From: Paenibacillaceae bacterium
GTDB taxonomy: Bacteria > Bacillota > Clostridia > Lachnospirales > Lachnospiraceae
NCBI GenBank assembly: GCA_015057705.1
Contig: SVDU01000014.1
Location: 62,001 to 126,000 of the forward strand
Direction of reading: 5' to 3'
DNA: 64,000 nt
The position numbers were made by a program, and so were the translations under genes. Each line of letters opens with the position of its first letter. The first letter of the stretch is position 1. The notes below the pieces were generated by a model. That model ran no database searches, had not been told where the DNA came from, and saw nothing but the letters and a program-made list of their open reading frames with translations. Positions 6,986 through 16,071 of this stretch are shown piece after piece.

Positions 6986-9046
6986 TTACTTCTGGTCCTC
7001 GCCTAAAGCCAGTTCAAGATCCACTTCTAAGTCTCCGGTGAAGATCTTATCCTCTTTGCCAAGAGCTCCTGGTACGATTGAGAAGGTGTTGGAGATACCA
7101 TCCTGAGCATCCTTAAATGGAAGCTTTGCTACTGATGCCAGAGATGCGACTGCACCATGAGTATCTCTTCTGTGCATTGGGTTTGCACCTGGTGCAAACG
7201 CTTCACCCTTCTTACGTCCGTCAGGAGTTGCTCCTGTGTTTTTACCATATACTACGTTGGAAGTAATTGTCAAGATGGAAGTTGTTGCAATTCCTCCGCG
7301 GTAAGTGTGATTTGACTTCACAAAGTTCATGAAAGTGTGTACCAGATCATTAGCAATCTGATCCACGCGGTCGTCATTGTTTCCGTATTTCGGGAAATCT
7401 CCCTCAATTTCATAATCCACAACAATGCCATTCTCATCACGGATTGCTTTCACCTTAGCGTATTTAATAGCGGAAAGTGAGTCAGCCACAACGGAAAGAC
7501 CAGCGATTCCGGTTGCAAACCAACGGGTTACTTTTTTATCATGAAGAGCCATTTGAATGCGCTCATAACTGTATTTGTCATGCATATAGTGAATGATGTT
7601 TAACGCATTTACATAAACATTTGCAAGCCACTGCATCATATCCTTATAAGCATCCATTACTTCATCATAATTTAAATATTCAGAAGTAACAGGACGGTAT
7701 TTCGGGCCTACCTGTTTCTTTGTGATCTCATCCACACCGCCGTTGATGGCATATAAAAGACATTTTGCCAGGTTAGCACGTGCTCCGAATAACTGCATTT
7801 CTTTTCCGACTCTCATGGAAGATACACAGCATGCAATGGCATAGTCATCACCGTGGGTAACTCTCATTAAATCATCATTCTCATACTGAATAGAAGAGGA
7901 TGCGATAGAAGTCTTTGCGCAGAAACGCTTAAAGTTATCAGGAAGCTTTGTGGACCAGAGAACTGTTAAATTAGGTTCTGGTGCAGTGCCTAAGTTCTCA
8001 AGTGTATGAAGGTAACGGAAAGACATCTTTGTTACAAGAGGACGTCCGTCAATACCCACACCACCGATAGACTCTGTTACCCAGGTAGGATCTCCTGAGA
8101 AAAGCTCATTGTATTCTGGTGTACGTGCAAACTTCACAAGACGAAGCTTCATAATGAAGTGATCTACAAATTCCTGAACTTCTTCTTCTGTGTAAGTACC
8201 TTCTTCCAGATCTCTCTGAGCATAAATATCAATGAAAGTAGAAGTACGTCCAAGGGACATGGCAGCACCGTTCTGCTCCTTAACTGCAGCTAAGTAAGCC
8301 AGGTAAGTCCACTGAATGGCTTCCTTCACATTCATGGCAGGTTTTGAAATATCAAATCCATAAATAGATCCAAGTTTCTTTAATTCCTTTAAAGCACGGA
8401 TCTGCTCGGATAATTCTTCTCTTTCACGGATTATTTCAGAATACATGGTAGAACGGGTTGTGTCCTTCTGTTCTTCCTTGTCTTCAATCAGACGATCAAT
8501 TCCGTAAAGAGCGACTCTTCGGTAATCACCGATAATACGTCCACGGCCGTAAGCATCCGGAAGTCCGGTGATGATGTGGCTGGAGCGGCAGTTACGCATT
8601 TCTTCTGTATAAGCATCAAAAACGCCTGCATTATGAGTCTTTCTGTGAACGCTGAAAAATTCTTTTATTTCTGGATCAATGGTATAACCATTATCTGCGC
8701 ATGCCTTTTCTGCCATTCGGATACCGCCGTAGGGCTGCAGGGAACGTTTGAAAGGCTTATCTGTCTGAAATCCAACAATTGTTTCTTTGTCCTTGTCTAA
8801 ATATCCCGGGCCATGAGAAGTAATAGTAGAAACCAGCTTTGTATCCATGTCAAGGACACCGCCTGCTTCACGCTCCTGTTTGCTTAATTCCATAACCTGT
8901 GCCCACAGTTCCGCTGTCTTTTTAGTCGGTCCTGCAAGGAAAGTATCATCCCCATCATAAGGGGTATAGTTCTTCTGAATAAAGTCTCTGACGTTAATCT
9001 CGTGCTCCCAGATGCCGTTGTTAAAAGCTCTCCATTCCGGTCTCAT
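6986..9046 (-). CDS. pflB: Pyruvate formate-lyase catalytic core lacking its glycyl-radical domain
   Basis: 686 residues against about 750 for ordinary PflB. The ten-stranded barrel is intact, with the catalytic cysteine pair C406-C407 in [13 protein letters not shown] and the [17 protein letters not shown] and [17 protein letters not shown] segments. The sequence follows E. coli PflB up to [13 protein letters not shown], then ends after about twenty acidic residues. The final roughly 70 residues, including the RVSGYA radical loop, are encoded separately downstream. PFL converts pyruvate and CoA to acetyl-CoA and formate. The start is an ATG nine bases after GGAGG. The clean stop, fresh ribosome sites and intact downstream frames argue for a real split rather than a frameshift. 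Confidence 0.95.
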   Translation of the reverse strand: MRPEWRAFNNGIWEHEINVRDFIQKNYTPYDGDDTFLAGPTKKTAELWAQVMELSKQEREAGGVLDMDTKLVSTITSHGPGYLDKDKETIVGFQTDKPFKRSLQPYGGIRMAEKACADNGYTIDPEIKEFFSVHRKTHNAGVFDAYTEEMRNCRSSHIITGLPDAYGRGRIIGDYRRVALYGIDRLIEDKEEQKDTTRSTMYSEIIREREELSEQIRALKELKKLGSIYGFDISKPAMNVKEAIQWTYLAYLAAVKEQNGAAMSLGRTSTFIDIYAQRDLEEGTYTEEEVQEFVDHFIMKLRLVKFARTPEYNELFSGDPTWVTESIGGVGIDGRPLVTKMSFRYLHTLENLGTAPEPNLTVLWSTKLPDNFKRFCAKTSIASSSIQYENDDLMRVTHGDDYAIACCVSSMRVGKEMQLFGARANLAKCLLYAINGGVDEITKKQVGPKYRPVTSEYLNYDEVMDAYKDMMQWLANVYVNALNIIHYMHDKYSYERIQMALHDKKVTRWFATGIAGLSVVADSLSAIKYAKVKAIRDENGIVVDYEIEGDFPKYGNNDDRVDQIANDLVHTFMNFVKSNHTYRGGIATTSILTITSNVVYGKNTGATPDGRKKGEAFAPGANPMHRRDTHGAVASLASVAKLPFKDAQDGISNTFSIVPGALGKEDKIFTGDLEVDLELALGEDQK

Positions 9047-9140
9047 TTGTTTGTACCTCCATAAAAAATCTTTATAATAAGTGGCTATAATAAATAAATG
9101 TCATCAAAGGTTATAATTCCTACGTCCTTTGTATGAATAC

Positions 9141-9170
9141 ATTATATATGAATACTGTATACAATGTCAA
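9141..9170 (-). promoter_or_regulatory. Strong sigma-A promoter of the split pfl operon
   Basis: On the minus strand a consensus TTGACA (9165-9170) and a consensus TATAAT (9141-9146) are separated by 18 bases. Transcription would start near 9134, leaving a leader of roughly 88 bases before pflB. Both boxes are perfect, fitting very high anaerobic expression. Confidence 0.8.
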
Positions 9171-9183
9171 TAGCGCTTATTGA
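9167..9183. promoter_or_regulatory. Inverted repeat TCAATA-N5-TATTGA overlapping the pfl -35 box
   Basis: Arms TCAATA (9167-9172) and TATTGA (9178-9183) flank GCGCT. The left arm overlaps the -35 hexamer of the pfl promoter. Spacing and sequence recall Crp/Fnr-family or Rex-type sites without matching either consensus exactly. A redox-responsive repressor or activator is a reasonable inference. Confidence 0.45.
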
Positions 9184-9228
9184 TAAATTTTTCTATAAGC
9201 GTTTAAAAGAAAAAAGGAAATGAAACCC

Positions 9229-9257
9229 TTGCTAATTGCATGAAAAAGTATTATATT
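9229..9257 (+). promoter_or_regulatory. Probable promoter of the DUF1858 gene
   Basis: TTGCTA (9229-9234) and TATATT (9252-9257) with 17-base spacing, about 40 bases before the DUF1858 start and divergent from the pfl promoter. Confidence 0.5.
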
Positions 9258-9297
9258 ATAAAAACAGTATGTACAATTTTATAAGGAGGGATACAAG

Positions 9298-9498
9298 ATG
9301 CAGATTGATAAAAATATGCTGATCGGAGCATTGCTTGATATGGATGATAATATTGCACCGATGCTTATGCGCGCAGGCATGCATTGCCTTGGCTGCCCGG
9401 CATCTCAGGGAGAGTCTTTAGAGGAAGCTTGCCAGGTTCATGGAATTGACTGTGATGTTCTGGTTTCTCAGATTAATGAAGTCTTAGCAGACAGATAG
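9298..9498 (+). CDS. DUF1858 redox-disulfide domain protein
   Basis: 66 residues that are almost entirely one DUF1858 domain. The hallmark is a C30-L-G-C33 pair in MHCLGCPASQGESLEEAC, preceded by the usual DMDDNIAPMLMRAGM segment. Such domains occur beside hybrid-cluster proteins and are thought to take part in thiol or Fe-S redox chemistry; no enzymatic activity is established. AAGGAGGG precedes the ATG. It is transcribed divergently from the split pyruvate formate-lyase operon and ends in its own terminator. The placement suggests, but does not prove, a link to oxygen or redox protection of that enzyme. Confidence 0.9.
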   Translation: MQIDKNMLIGALLDMDDNIAPMLMRAGMHCLGCPASQGESLEEACQVHGIDCDVLVSQINEVLADR

Positions 9499-9502
9499 AG
9501 TA

Positions 9503-9537
9503 AAAGGAGGCGATCCCTGGATCTGCCTCCTTATTTT
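9503..9537 (+). terminator. Intrinsic terminator after the DUF1858 gene
   Basis: AAGGAGGC (9504-9511) pairs with GCCTCCTT (9525-9532) and is followed by ATTTTTC. The T-run overlaps the stop codon of the convergent AraC gene. Confidence 0.8.
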
Positions 9538-10412
9538 TCGTTCTTTAATTCTTTTTTTTCTTCCCGGTAATGTCTGGGACTCACACCATATTCCTGCTTG
9601 AATATCTTTGAAAAAGTCAGCGGATTATCATAACCGATGCTGGTGGCAATTTCCTGTATGGATCTGCAGGTGCCGGCAAGTTCCTGGGCTGCAATGTTTA
9701 AACGGAATCTCATTAAGTACTCCTGAGGAGAAACTTCCAGCTTCTTTTTAAATATTGAAGTTAAATAAGAACGGTTAATTCCAATATAATCTGCAATATC
9801 CTGAACCTTAATACGGTCATAGTTCATCTTAATATACTGAAGTGCATAATCCACATAAGTATCAATGGAATAATCATACTGATTCCTGCTTGTACGCAGG
9901 CTGCTTTGTGTCTCAATCAGGGTGGACAGGATCTCATACAGATATCCCACACGCTTAATTTCATTGGCAAAGGTCAGCTGGTTGGTGTCCAGCATCTTCT
10001 GTATCATGGGAAGATAGCACCGGTTGGGGATCTGGGAATGAATGGCACAATGATCGTTTAACAGACCAGCATATCCCAAATAGGCTTCTGCCATGGTACC
10101 GTCAAAGGTAATCCACATATACTCCCATGGGTTTTCATAGTCAGCATGATATTGAATCGGCTGCCCTTTGGGGATCAGAAATATATCATCAGCCGCCAGC
10201 TCATAATGAGTGCCTCCCGTCTCCAGAACACCCGCACCCCCTAAAACAAAGTGAAGATGATATTCATTTGGAATCTTGTGATTGTAGGTATATCCAGGAG
10301 GACACTGCTGAATGCCACAGTGGACCAGATACAAATCATTGGTTTGACGCTTGATGTTTCTTAAACAACGGAATCCTGCCACACTTTTATAACTCGTCTG
10401 TTTTTCAGTCAA
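9531..10412 (-). CDS. AraC-family regulator (cupin + HTH), alpha-galactoside locus
   Basis: 293 residues with an N-terminal cupin sensor domain (about 25-160, with HLHFVLGGAGVLETGG) and two C-terminal helix-turn-helix motifs (about 185-285, ending SPRHYREEKKELK). The start is a TTG at 10412, supported by GAGGGGG seven bases upstream; no ATG is available near the domain start. AraC cupin proteins bind sugars and activate transport or hydrolase genes. It lies downstream of melA in the same direction but has its own promoter, and is paralogous in layout to the second AraC gene at 11942. Confidence 0.9.
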   Translation of the reverse strand: MTEKQTSYKSVAGFRCLRNIKRQTNDLYLVHCGIQQCPPGYTYNHKIPNEYHLHFVLGGAGVLETGGTHYELAADDIFLIPKGQPIQYHADYENPWEYMWITFDGTMAEAYLGYAGLLNDHCAIHSQIPNRCYLPMIQKMLDTNQLTFANEIKRVGYLYEILSTLIETQSSLRTSRNQYDYSIDTYVDYALQYIKMNYDRIKVQDIADYIGINRSYLTSIFKKKLEVSPQEYLMRFRLNIAAQELAGTCRSIQEIATSIGYDNPLTFSKIFKQEYGVSPRHYREEKKELKNEK

Positions 10413-10451
10413 AGCTATGCCCCCTCAATCGGATACTGATTATTCATATCT

Positions 10452-10480
10452 ATTATACAGGAAGCAGATTTCACATGCAA
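10452..10480 (-). promoter_or_regulatory. Promoter of the minus-strand AraC gene
   Basis: On the minus strand TTGCAT (10475-10480) and TATAAT (10452-10457) with 17-base spacing, in the 89-base gap between melA and the araC-type gene. It means the regulator need not depend on melA transcription. Confidence 0.65.
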
Positions 10481-10501
10481 ATCTTATTTGAGGAAGAAAT
10501 G

Positions 10502-11824
10502 TCATCGGTACATACTCATATAGTCACCGTGTGCATCAATCAGTTCATCCACCATGGCCCTGATATCCCGGATACTAAGTTCAGCGCTGGTATGGGGATC
10601 CAGCATGGCGGCCTGGTAAATCATTTCCCTGTTTCTGGTTCTTGCCGCTTCCACGGTGATCAGCTGAGGATTAATATTTGTCATATTCATGGCAGCCAGC
10701 TGGACTGGAAGACGGCCAACATGGCAGGGAGTAATACCGCTTCCATCTACCAGACAGGGGACTTCCACACATGCATCAGAAGGGAGATTTTCAATCAGCC
10801 CCTGATTTAAAACATTTCCGCCGATTTTATAAGGCTGATTGGTTATTATAGCCTCCATAATATAGGAAGCATATTCCAGAGAACGGGTATGAGTAATGGC
10901 TCCGTTATTTAAAATGGATTTTTTCTCTTCCTCCCATTCATTAATCTGCTTGATGCAGCGTCTGGGATATTCATTTAAAGGAATATTAAATTCTTCAATC
11001 AGCTGGGGGTAGCGGGATTTAATAAACAGGGAATTATACTCTGCATTGTGTTCGCTGGATTCTGTGCAATAATACCCCAGATTCCGTATGTATTCAAAGC
11101 GTACCATATCCTTGTGCCCGCCAGCCTGATTCATCTCAAAAGCCTTCTGTCGAATGGTGGGATAGAGATCATCGCCGTTCCTGTCATGAATATTTAAAAG
11201 CCATGCCATATGATTAATTCCCGCAATCAGCTCTGTCCGCCCATCCATGCGGTCTTCCATCCCCAGTTCCTTTAACAGATTTTCCGAGCAGACCTGAACG
11301 CTGTGACACAGACCAATGGTTTTGACCGAGGTATACCGCTGCATATATCCGGTGAGGATTGCCATGGGATTGGTATAGTTTAAAAACCATACATTGGGAC
11401 AGACCTCCTCCATATCTTTAGCAAATTCCTCCATAACAGGAATCGTCCTTAACCCCCGCATGATACCCCCAATTCCTAACGTGTCTGCAATGGTCTGGCG
11501 CAGGCCGTATTTTTCCGGTATTTCAAAGTCAGTGATGGTGCATGGATCATATCCGCCAACCTGTATTGCATTTACCACAAAGGTGGCACCGGACAAAGCC
11601 TCTTTTCTGTTTTCCGGTCCTAAATAGGTGTGGATATCTGCCCTGCCTTCATTCACGTTTTTGTTGATTGCACTTAAAATAAGCTGTGAGTCCATAAGCC
11701 TTACGGGATCAATATCATACAAGGCAATTTCAGCATCCCGCAGTGCAGGTGTACACATGCAGTCACCCAGGACATTCCTTGCAAATATAGTACTTCCAGC
11801 TCCCATAAAAGTTATTTTAATCAT
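10502..11824 (-). CDS. melA: Alpha-galactosidase, glycoside hydrolase family 4
   Basis: 440 residues, full length for GH4. The Rossmann loop FMGAGSTIFARN is at 6-17. The metal ligands characteristic of the family are C173 (GLCHSVQ) and H205 (GINHMAW), with FLNYTNPMAI at 147-156. GH4 alpha-galactosidases use NAD+ and Mn2+ in an oxidation-elimination mechanism in the cytoplasm, releasing galactose from melibiose or raffinose-type sugars. An alpha-glucuronidase or glucosidase role is less likely given the context. AAGGAGG precedes the ATG. The gene is divergent from the second AraC regulator and the importer operon. Confidence 0.88.
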   Translation of the reverse strand: MIKITFMGAGSTIFARNVLGDCMCTPALRDAEIALYDIDPVRLMDSQLILSAINKNVNEGRADIHTYLGPENRKEALSGATFVVNAIQVGGYDPCTITDFEIPEKYGLRQTIADTLGIGGIMRGLRTIPVMEEFAKDMEEVCPNVWFLNYTNPMAILTGYMQRYTSVKTIGLCHSVQVCSENLLKELGMEDRMDGRTELIAGINHMAWLLNIHDRNGDDLYPTIRQKAFEMNQAGGHKDMVRFEYIRNLGYYCTESSEHNAEYNSLFIKSRYPQLIEEFNIPLNEYPRRCIKQINEWEEEKKSILNNGAITHTRSLEYASYIMEAIITNQPYKIGGNVLNQGLIENLPSDACVEVPCLVDGSGITPCHVGRLPVQLAAMNMTNINPQLITVEAARTRNREMIYQAAMLDPHTSAELSIRDIRAMVDELIDAHGDYMSMYR

Positions 11825-11845
11825 CGTTTTTCCTCCTTGTTTTTC

Positions 11846-11874
11846 TTGTCTGTCTATTAAGGCTATTGTATAAT
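11846..11874 (+). promoter_or_regulatory. Promoter of the plus-strand AraC gene
   Basis: TTGTCT (11846-11851) and TATAAT (11869-11874) with 17-base spacing inside the melA/araC divergent region. It gives a leader of about 60 bases to the AraC start at 11942. Confidence 0.6.
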
Positions 11875-11941
11875 CACACTAGATAAAAAGATAGGAAGTT
11901 TGTTTCAAAAAATTGTCATTTTGTTGCATGGAGGTTTTAAA

Positions 11942-12745
11942 ATGAATCAATCAGCAAGGGAACTGACCATCTATTACTGTGGTCACGAAAGGTGTGCTCC
12001 CGGTCATTTTTTCGGACCTGCCGTCCGCAAGCACTATCTTCTTCATGTTATATTGAAAGGAAAGGGGATTTACCGGATAGCTGACAAAGAATACAGACTT
12101 TCAACGGGGGAGGCTTTTTTAATTAAGCCCCAGGAAGTTACCTATTATCAGGCAGATGACAAAGATCCATGGGAATATGCCTGGGTGGCATTTTCCGGAA
12201 ATGAGGCAGAACGTCTGGTTTATGAATACCGCAAAGAGGAAGCGGGATACTGCTATCGTTTTATAAATGGGAATCAGTGGAGGGAGATTATACTGGCACT
12301 TGTAAAGGCATTTTACAGCACAGCCCATAACATGGACGAGATGAGGGGGTATCTTTATCTTTTGTTTTCCCGGTTTCCAGGTAATACAAAAGAGTCAGAT
12401 TTATATGAAAAAAGTTATCTTGAGCAGGCGGAAGCGTATATCCGGCATAATTACAGCTATCCCATACAGATTGCGGATGTAGCAAGGTTTATTGGCATTG
12501 ACCGGACCTATCTTTACCGGATATTTAAAAAGCACAAAGGGGTATCTCCCAAGCACTATCTGACCCAGTACCGGGTACTTGAGGCAAAACGGCTTTTAGA
12601 GGATACCTCATTAAGTATAACGGAAACAGCCCTCTCCTGCGGTTTCCACGATGCTTCGGTTTTCTGCAGATGCTTTCAAAAAGCCGAGGGGGAATCTCCG
12701 CTCCGGCACAGGAAGCAGTTTCGGGAAGGTGATGAATTAATGTAA
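11942..12745 (+). CDS. AraC-family regulator of the alpha-galactoside importer
   Basis: 267 residues from the ATG at 11942, supported by GGAGG seven bases upstream; an in-frame TTG at 11900 has no ribosome site. The cupin half (about 10-150) includes HYLLHVILKGKGIYRI. The C-terminal double helix-turn-helix contains IADVARFIGIDRTYLYRIFKKH and ITETALSCGFHDASVF, ending SPLRHRKQF. It is divergent from melA and 146 bases upstream of the solute-binding protein, so it is the likely activator of the raffinose/melibiose genes. The importer promoter has TATAAT-like -10 boxes but poor -35 boxes, which suits activator dependence. Confidence 0.9.
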   Translation: MNQSARELTIYYCGHERCAPGHFFGPAVRKHYLLHVILKGKGIYRIADKEYRLSTGEAFLIKPQEVTYYQADDKDPWEYAWVAFSGNEAERLVYEYRKEEAGYCYRFINGNQWREIILALVKAFYSTAHNMDEMRGYLYLLFSRFPGNTKESDLYEKSYLEQAEAYIRHNYSYPIQIADVARFIGIDRTYLYRIFKKHKGVSPKHYLTQYRVLEAKRLLEDTSLSITETALSCGFHDASVFCRCFQKAEGESPLRHRKQFREGDELM

Positions 12746-12891
12746 CAAAACGCCATATAAAAACCACATTAATCTATGTAAAATTAACAAAGAACCGATT
12801 ATAATTAGGTCTATAATAACAAAAAGCAACAAAAATTTATTGGGTAAAGTTTTGTAACTATTGAAAGTGACAAATAACGGGAGGTAACAGA

Positions 12892-14247
12892 ATGAAACGG
12901 AGATGGGGATTACCAGCAGCAATGGCAGTAATTGCAGCAACCGCACTGATTGGCTGTACAGGTCAGCAAAGCAGCAGCCAGACAACAGCTGCAGGATCAC
13001 AGGAGACCAAGCAGGAATCAAAGCAGGAATCAAGCGCCGCAGAAACAGAGAAGGAAAAAGGGGGCTCTTCTGGAACACTGACTGTAGCGATCTGGGATAA
13101 AAACCAGGAACCAGGTCTGACAAAGATCATGGCTGATTTTACAAAAGAAACTGGAATTAAAACACAGATACAGGTAACACCATGGGATCAGTACTGGACC
13201 ATGCTGGAAGCAGGTGCTACGGGAGGTTCTCTTCCTGATGTATTCTGGATGCATTCCAATGAGATCGCACGGTACTCAGAATATGAGATGCTTTTGGATT
13301 TAACAGACCGGATCAAAGCAAGTAAAACCCTTGAGATGGATAAATTTCCAAAAGAGATTGTAAACATCTATAACTGGCAGGGAACCAAGCAGTATGCAGT
13401 ACCAAAAGACATAGACACAATCGCTCTCTGGTACAATAAAACCATGTTTGATGCAGCTGGAATTTCATACCCAAGCAAGGACTGGACCTGGGATGATTTT
13501 GCAGATGCTGCGAAAAAGCTTACCAAGGCAGATGGCAGCCAGTATGGATTTGCAATTAATCCAACCAACGACCAGGCAGGCTGGTGTAACCCGGTTTATG
13601 ATATGGGCGGCTACGTAATCAGCGAGGACAAAAAGTCTTCCGGATTTACACAGCCGGGAACCATAAAGGCTCTGACATTCCTTACCGACCTTATGAAAGA
13701 AGGATATGCTCCTCCTTATGAAGTAATTGCAGAGAATAAGGAAGAAGCGTTATTTGAAGCAGGCAAGGTAGCTATGATTACTCAGGGCTCCTGGATGCTT
13801 TCAGAACTTTGCAACAATGATTACGTAAAAGCAAACTGTGACATTGCAGTTCTTCCAAAGGACAAAACCACAGGAAGACGTGCGTCTATCTATAATGGTC
13901 TTGGCTGGGCAGCCTCTGCCAATACCTCCATGCCGGAAGAGGCCTGGAAACTCATTGAATACATGGGTTCCAAAGAAGCTCAGCAGAAACAGTCTGACCT
14001 TGGAATCGTAATTTCTGCTTATCAGGGAACCACGACTAACTGGGTTAAGGCATACCCCAGCTTTAATTTACAGGCATATCTGGATATGATGGATGATCTG
14101 GTTATTCGTCCATACTCCAAATCGACGGTTGCGTGGACCAATATGATGCATGAAAAACTGATTGATGCATGGACCGGAAAGAAGAGTGTAGAGGATGTCT
14201 GCAAGGATATTGATAAGGAAATGAATGCCATGCTGGCGGAAGAATAG
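12892..14247 (+). CDS. ABC importer substrate-binding lipoprotein (CUT1 family)
   Basis: 451 residues. A lipoprotein signal ends at C22 (ALIGCTG), followed by a Ser/Gln/Glu-rich linker to about residue 60. A type-1 extracellular solute-binding domain follows (VAIWDKNQEPGLTK onward; PKDIDTIALWYNKTMFDAAG is typical). It captures oligosaccharides at the outer membrane face for two permeases encoded downstream. GGGAGG precedes the ATG. A stem-loop follows the gene, so the binding protein is probably made in excess over the permeases. The flanking alpha-galactosidases point to raffinose-family sugars. Confidence 0.92.
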   Translation: MKRRWGLPAAMAVIAATALIGCTGQQSSSQTTAAGSQETKQESKQESSAAETEKEKGGSSGTLTVAIWDKNQEPGLTKIMADFTKETGIKTQIQVTPWDQYWTMLEAGATGGSLPDVFWMHSNEIARYSEYEMLLDLTDRIKASKTLEMDKFPKEIVNIYNWQGTKQYAVPKDIDTIALWYNKTMFDAAGISYPSKDWTWDDFADAAKKLTKADGSQYGFAINPTNDQAGWCNPVYDMGGYVISEDKKSSGFTQPGTIKALTFLTDLMKEGYAPPYEVIAENKEEALFEAGKVAMITQGSWMLSELCNNDYVKANCDIAVLPKDKTTGRRASIYNGLGWAASANTSMPEEAWKLIEYMGSKEAQQKQSDLGIVISAYQGTTTNWVKAYPSFNLQAYLDMMDDLVIRPYSKSTVAWTNMMHEKLIDAWTGKKSVEDVCKDIDKEMNAMLAEE

Positions 14248-14255
14248 GTATGGTC

Positions 14256-14288
14256 GGGGAGGCAGATATAACGGATGCCTCCCCTTTT
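14256..14288 (+). terminator. Attenuating stem-loop between binding protein and permeases
   Basis: GGGGAGGCA (14256-14264) pairs with TGCCTCCCC (14276-14284) and is followed by TTTT. Being inside an operon, it probably causes partial termination or 3' end protection that raises the binding-protein level. Confidence 0.75.
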
Positions 14289-14310
14289 AACGAATTTGCG
14301 GAGGGACTGC

Positions 14311-15216
14311 ATGAACAGAGAAAAAACGGTATCAAGACGGGAAAAAAGTGAATTTTTGTGGGGCTGGCTGTTTCTGCTGCCTACCATGACAGGCCTCATA
14401 ATTTTGAATATTATACCAATCTTTCAGACAATCTATCAAAGTTTCTTTAAAACCGGAGCCTTTGGTAAGGGAAATGTATTCATAGGGCTTGGTAACTACA
14501 GCAAGCTTCTACAGGACGGTACAGTCTGGCAGGCTCTTTGGAATACCTTTAAGTATGCACTTGTGGAAGTGCCATTTTCCATTGCCATCGCGCTGGTACT
14601 TGCTGTTATACTGAACGGAAAAATAAAAGGCCGTTCCATCTGGAGGACTATTTATTTTCTGCCAATGGTTGCTGCTCCGGCAGCGGTAGCCATGGTCTGG
14701 AGATGGCTTTATAATTCAGAATTTGGTTTGATTAACCACCTTTTAAACCGAATCGGGTTTTCCTCTGTGAACTGGATTTCAGATCCTGGAATTGCTTATA
14801 TTTCCGTAGCTATCGTGGGAATCTGGTCGGTGATCGGATACAACATGGTTCTGTTTTTTGCAGGTCTTCAGGAGATCCCCAGAGATTATTATGAAGCAGC
14901 GGAAATTGACGGAGCCGGAGGTGTGAAACAGTTTTTCTACATCACCCTTCCCCTGATTTCCCCTACCATGTTTTTTGTGACTGTGACCAGAGTAATTGGA
15001 GCCATGCAGGTATTTGACAGTATTTATATGATGATGGAAAAATCCAATCCGGCACTGGTAAAAACCCAGTCCCTGGTTTATCTGTTCTACAAATATTCCT
15101 TTGTTGAGGGAAACAAAGGATATGGCTCCGCCATTGTCATGCTGCTGCTTTTGGTAATCCTGCTCATTACAGTAATCCAGCTTCTTTGCCAGAAGAAGTG
15201 GGTTAATTACAACTAA
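14311..15216 (+). CDS. Sugar ABC transporter permease (MalF/UgpA type)
   Basis: 301 residues from the ATG at 14311, which follows GGAGGG at a normal distance. An in-frame ATG at 14275 lies inside the preceding stem-loop and is rejected. There are six predicted membrane segments, the first being FLWGWLFLLPTMTGLIILNI. The EAA coupling loop reads YYEAAEIDGAGGVKQFFYITLPLISP (about 207-232), contacting the ATPase. It forms the membrane channel with the next gene. No ATPase gene is nearby, so a shared MsmK/UgpC-type ATPase encoded elsewhere is expected. Confidence 0.9.
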   Translation: MNREKTVSRREKSEFLWGWLFLLPTMTGLIILNIIPIFQTIYQSFFKTGAFGKGNVFIGLGNYSKLLQDGTVWQALWNTFKYALVEVPFSIAIALVLAVILNGKIKGRSIWRTIYFLPMVAAPAAVAMVWRWLYNSEFGLINHLLNRIGFSSVNWISDPGIAYISVAIVGIWSVIGYNMVLFFAGLQEIPRDYYEAAEIDGAGGVKQFFYITLPLISPTMFFVTVTRVIGAMQVFDSIYMMMEKSNPALVKTQSLVYLFYKYSFVEGNKGYGSAIVMLLLLVILLITVIQLLCQKKWVNYN

Positions 15217-15224
15217 GGGGGAGA

Positions 15225-16058
15225 ATGATGGATAAGGATAGAAAATTTAAGTCAGTACTGCAATACTTCGTGCTTGCAGTGGGATCTGTTGTTATGCTGG
15301 TTCCTTTCTTATGGATGATACTTACGGCTTTTAAAACAACGTCTGAGGCGACGCAGATGAATCCATTTATTATCTTTCCTTCTGTATGGAGAAAGGATGC
15401 ATTTTTATCTGTAATGAGTAAGATGAATTTTTTAAGGCTGTATTATAATACACTGGTTCTTATTATAGAACGTGTAGTCTGTGCAGTGCTTACAGCTACC
15501 ATGGCAGGATATGCCTTTGGAAGGCTTCATTTCAAAGGAAAGAATCTTGCATTTTCCCTGGTATTATTCCAGATGATGGTTCCATCCCAGATATTTATTA
15601 TTCCACAATATCTGATGGTGGGCAGGCTGGGCCTGTTAAATACCTCCTTTGGTCTCCTCTTCCCAGGACTGGTTACAGCGTTTGGAACCTTTTTGCTTCG
15701 TCAGGCCTATATGGGGCTTCCTGCATCGTTAGAGGAAGCAGCCAGACTTGATGGCTGCAACATCGGTCAGGCATTTCTATATGTAATGGCGCCGCTTACG
15801 AAATCATCTATGGTAGCGCTTGGAATTTTCACCGCATTGTTTGCATTTAAGGAACTGATGTGGCCATTAGTCGTCAATACAGAACAAAATACCATGCCGC
15901 TTTCTGCAGCACTTGCAAAGCTGCAGGGTCAGTTTGTGACCAACTATCCGGAACTTATGGCAGCTTCTTTGCTGGCCTGTATTCCCATGGTTATCATTTA
16001 CCTGATTTTCCAGAAACAGTTTATTGAAGGAATTGCAACATCAGGAGGAAAATTATAA
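15225..16058 (+). CDS. Sugar ABC transporter permease (MalG type)
   Basis: 277 residues, six predicted membrane segments, beginning YFVLAVGSVVMLVPFLWMIL. The EAA loop reads LEEAARLDGCNIGQAFLYVMAPL. Two adjacent ATGs (15225 and 15228) follow GGGGGAG and cannot be told apart. It is nine bases after the first permease and fourteen before the GH36 start, so all four genes form one operon. It completes a CUT1 importer for alpha-galactosides by context. Confidence 0.9.
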   Translation: MMDKDRKFKSVLQYFVLAVGSVVMLVPFLWMILTAFKTTSEATQMNPFIIFPSVWRKDAFLSVMSKMNFLRLYYNTLVLIIERVVCAVLTATMAGYAFGRLHFKGKNLAFSLVLFQMMVPSQIFIIPQYLMVGRLGLLNTSFGLLFPGLVTAFGTFLLRQAYMGLPASLEEAARLDGCNIGQAFLYVMAPLTKSSMVALGIFTALFAFKELMWPLVVNTEQNTMPLSAALAKLQGQFVTNYPELMAASLLACIPMVIIYLIFQKQFIEGIATSGGKL

Positions 16059-16071
16059 AGGAGTTTACACT

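Noticed and set aside
9298..9498. DUF1858 protein as part of a hybrid-cluster protein operon
   Set aside because: No hybrid-cluster protein gene is adjacent; it is a single gene with its own terminator.
12737..13123. Minus-strand hydrophobic 128-codon frame over the binding-protein start
   Set aside because: Antisense shadow of the signal peptide region and promoter; no start signals.
14275..14310. Longer permease start at the ATG at 14275
   Set aside because: It lies inside a terminator-like hairpin, and a proper GGAGGG site precedes the ATG at 14311.
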